Of a stretch of DNA of 6,842 nt, positions 6,210 to 6,842 are shown one piece after another (positions within the stretch are counted from its first letter, which is position 1; every line of letters begins with the position of its first letter). Source of the DNA: Actinomycetota bacterium (lineage in GTDB: Bacteria; Actinomycetota; Acidimicrobiia; Acidimicrobiales; Iamiaceae); assembly GCA_017882935.1 (NCBI GenBank), contig JADGOP010000129.1:1-6842 (forward strand), written 5' to 3'. The position numbers were made by a program, and so were the translations under genes. The notes beneath the pieces are model-generated. The model did not search any database, was not told the DNA's origin, and saw nothing but the letters and a program-made list of their open reading frames with translations.

Positions 6210-6776
6210 TCAGGCCACGCGCCCCAGCAGGGCCAGCAGCCGGGTCTGGCTGTCGGCCCCCTCGGGGGGCGTGACCTCGGTGCCGAACATGCCGCTGGCC
6301 TTGAGCAGGTCGGCCTGCGGCGTCACCACGTCCCAACAGGCCGACACCAGCGCCGGGTCGAGGGTGCGGTTCTGACCGGTGGCGGCAGCCACGTCCCAGC
6401 CGTGGATCAGCACGTCGACGAACCGGTGCCCGGCGTAGAGGCTGCCGGGGACCGGGCCGTACGACACCGCGCAGGGCGCGTCGAGCGCGCCCGGGGCCTC
6501 GAACGCCGCGGCCGCGAGCTCGGCGGACTCGTCGTACGCGGCGACGGGGTCGGCACCGGCCACGTCGCCGTCGAAGCGGTCGCCCACCTCGGCGATGGTG
6601 CCGCCCGCACACAGCTCGGCGGCCCAGAGGTTCCCCGAGATGACGTGGTTGACGAGCTGGCGCACGTCCCAGCCGTCGCAGCCGGTGTGCGCCGACCACT
6701 GGTCGGCGGTGATGGCCGCGATGCGGGGACGGGTGGCGGCGAGCGCCGCCCGGTGGAGTGCAGCGATGTCGGACAT
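6210..6776 (-). CDS. TIGR03086-like / DinB-fold putative metal-binding protein
   Basis: A 188-residue protein that resembles the actinobacterial TIGR03086 family, within the DinB/mycothiol-dependent maleylpyruvate isomerase superfamily of four-helix metal-binding proteins. The N-terminal half carries C-D-G-W-D-V-R-Q-L-V-N-H-V (33-45), the family's 'GWdv.dLv.Hv' stretch with H44. The second signature is R-F-V-D-V-L-I-H-G-W-D-V-A-A-A-T-G (118-134), with D121 and H125 four residues apart as in the Glu/His pair of the isomerase. H44, D121 and H125 could thus form a three-ligand metal site; this is an inference by motif comparison. Start ATG 6776 has AAGGAGG (6781-6787) four bases upstream. Length is normal for the family. 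Some superfamily members use mycothiol or related thiols, but no reaction or substrate is evident here and the neighbours give no clue. Confidence 0.82.
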   Translation of the reverse strand: MSDIAALHRAALAATRPRIAAITADQWSAHTGCDGWDVRQLVNHVISGNLWAAELCAGGTIAEVGDRFDGDVAGADPVAAYDESAELAAAAFEAPGALDAPCAVSYGPVPGSLYAGHRFVDVLIHGWDVAAATGQNRTLDPALVSACWDVVTPQADLLKASGMFGTEVTPPEGADSQTRLLALLGRVA

Positions 6777-6823
6777 GGGTCCTCCTTCTGTCGGGGTAAG
6801 CCTTGCAGCTTTTGGGTGGGTAT

Positions 6824-6842
6824 CGGCGTGCCGGGCACGCCG
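6824..6842. repeat. Perfect 19-base palindrome at the right edge
   Basis: CGGCGTGCC (6824-6832) and GGCACGCCG (6834-6842) are exact complements around one G (6833). It sits 47 bases upstream of the minus-strand start at 6776 and touches the window edge, so it may be longer. It could be a terminator stem of a neighbouring gene or an operator. No T-run is visible on the side inside the window. Confidence 0.5.

Noticed and set aside
6798..6811. AAGC/GCTT short inverted repeat upstream of the last gene
   Set aside because: Four-base arms with a six-base gap are too short to separate from chance.
6407..6838. Alternative minus-strand frame (143 codons) over the TIGR03086-like gene
   Set aside because: Ser/Arg/Thr/Pro-rich shadow; the other frame has family motifs and AAGGAGG before its start.

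Overview
The window is very GC-rich, with strong G/C bias at third codon positions, tight gene packing and GTG/ATG starts. Its gene families (a bacterial wax ester synthase/diacylglycerol acyltransferase, a FadD19-like acyl-CoA synthetase and a TIGR03086/mycothiol-isomerase-like DinB protein) point to a high-GC actinomycetote. An environmental lineage such as Acidimicrobiia is plausible, but this is inferred from gene content and not from a phylogenetic marker.

Layout: (1) 1-1991, plus strand: the 3' end of a metal ABC transporter ATPase, followed by two ABC-3 family membrane permeases. All three are joined by 1- and 4-base stop/start overlaps, so this is the tail of a Zn/Mn-type uptake operon whose binding protein probably lies to the left. 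(2) 2029-3555, plus strand: a WS/DGAT acyltransferase, 37 bases after the second permease. (3) 3504-5123, minus strand: an ATP-dependent acyl-CoA synthetase that converges on the WS/DGAT gene and overlaps its 3' end by 52 bases. (4) 5124-5227: a divergent intergenic region carrying a Shine-Dalgarno on each side. (5) 5228-6181, plus strand: a pirin-family bicupin. (6) 6210-6776, minus strand: a TIGR03086/DinB-like putative metal-binding protein. It is followed by about 66 bases of upstream DNA that end in a perfect 19-base palindrome at the window edge.

Functionally, the acyl-CoA synthetase makes acyl-CoA, and the WS/DGAT consumes acyl-CoA to form triacylglycerol or wax ester. The convergent pair could therefore be a small storage-lipid module, although the substrate of neither enzyme can be fixed from sequence. 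The transporter genes supply a divalent metal. Pirin and the TIGR03086 protein both carry candidate metal ligands, but I see no firm pathway link.

I found no phage, insertion sequence, CRISPR array, tRNA or rRNA, and no convincing undescribed system. The items worth a second look are modest: histidine-rich tails on two transporter subunits, a divergent loop motif in the first permease, the tail-to-tail coding overlap and basic tail of the WS/DGAT, and several small inverted repeats.
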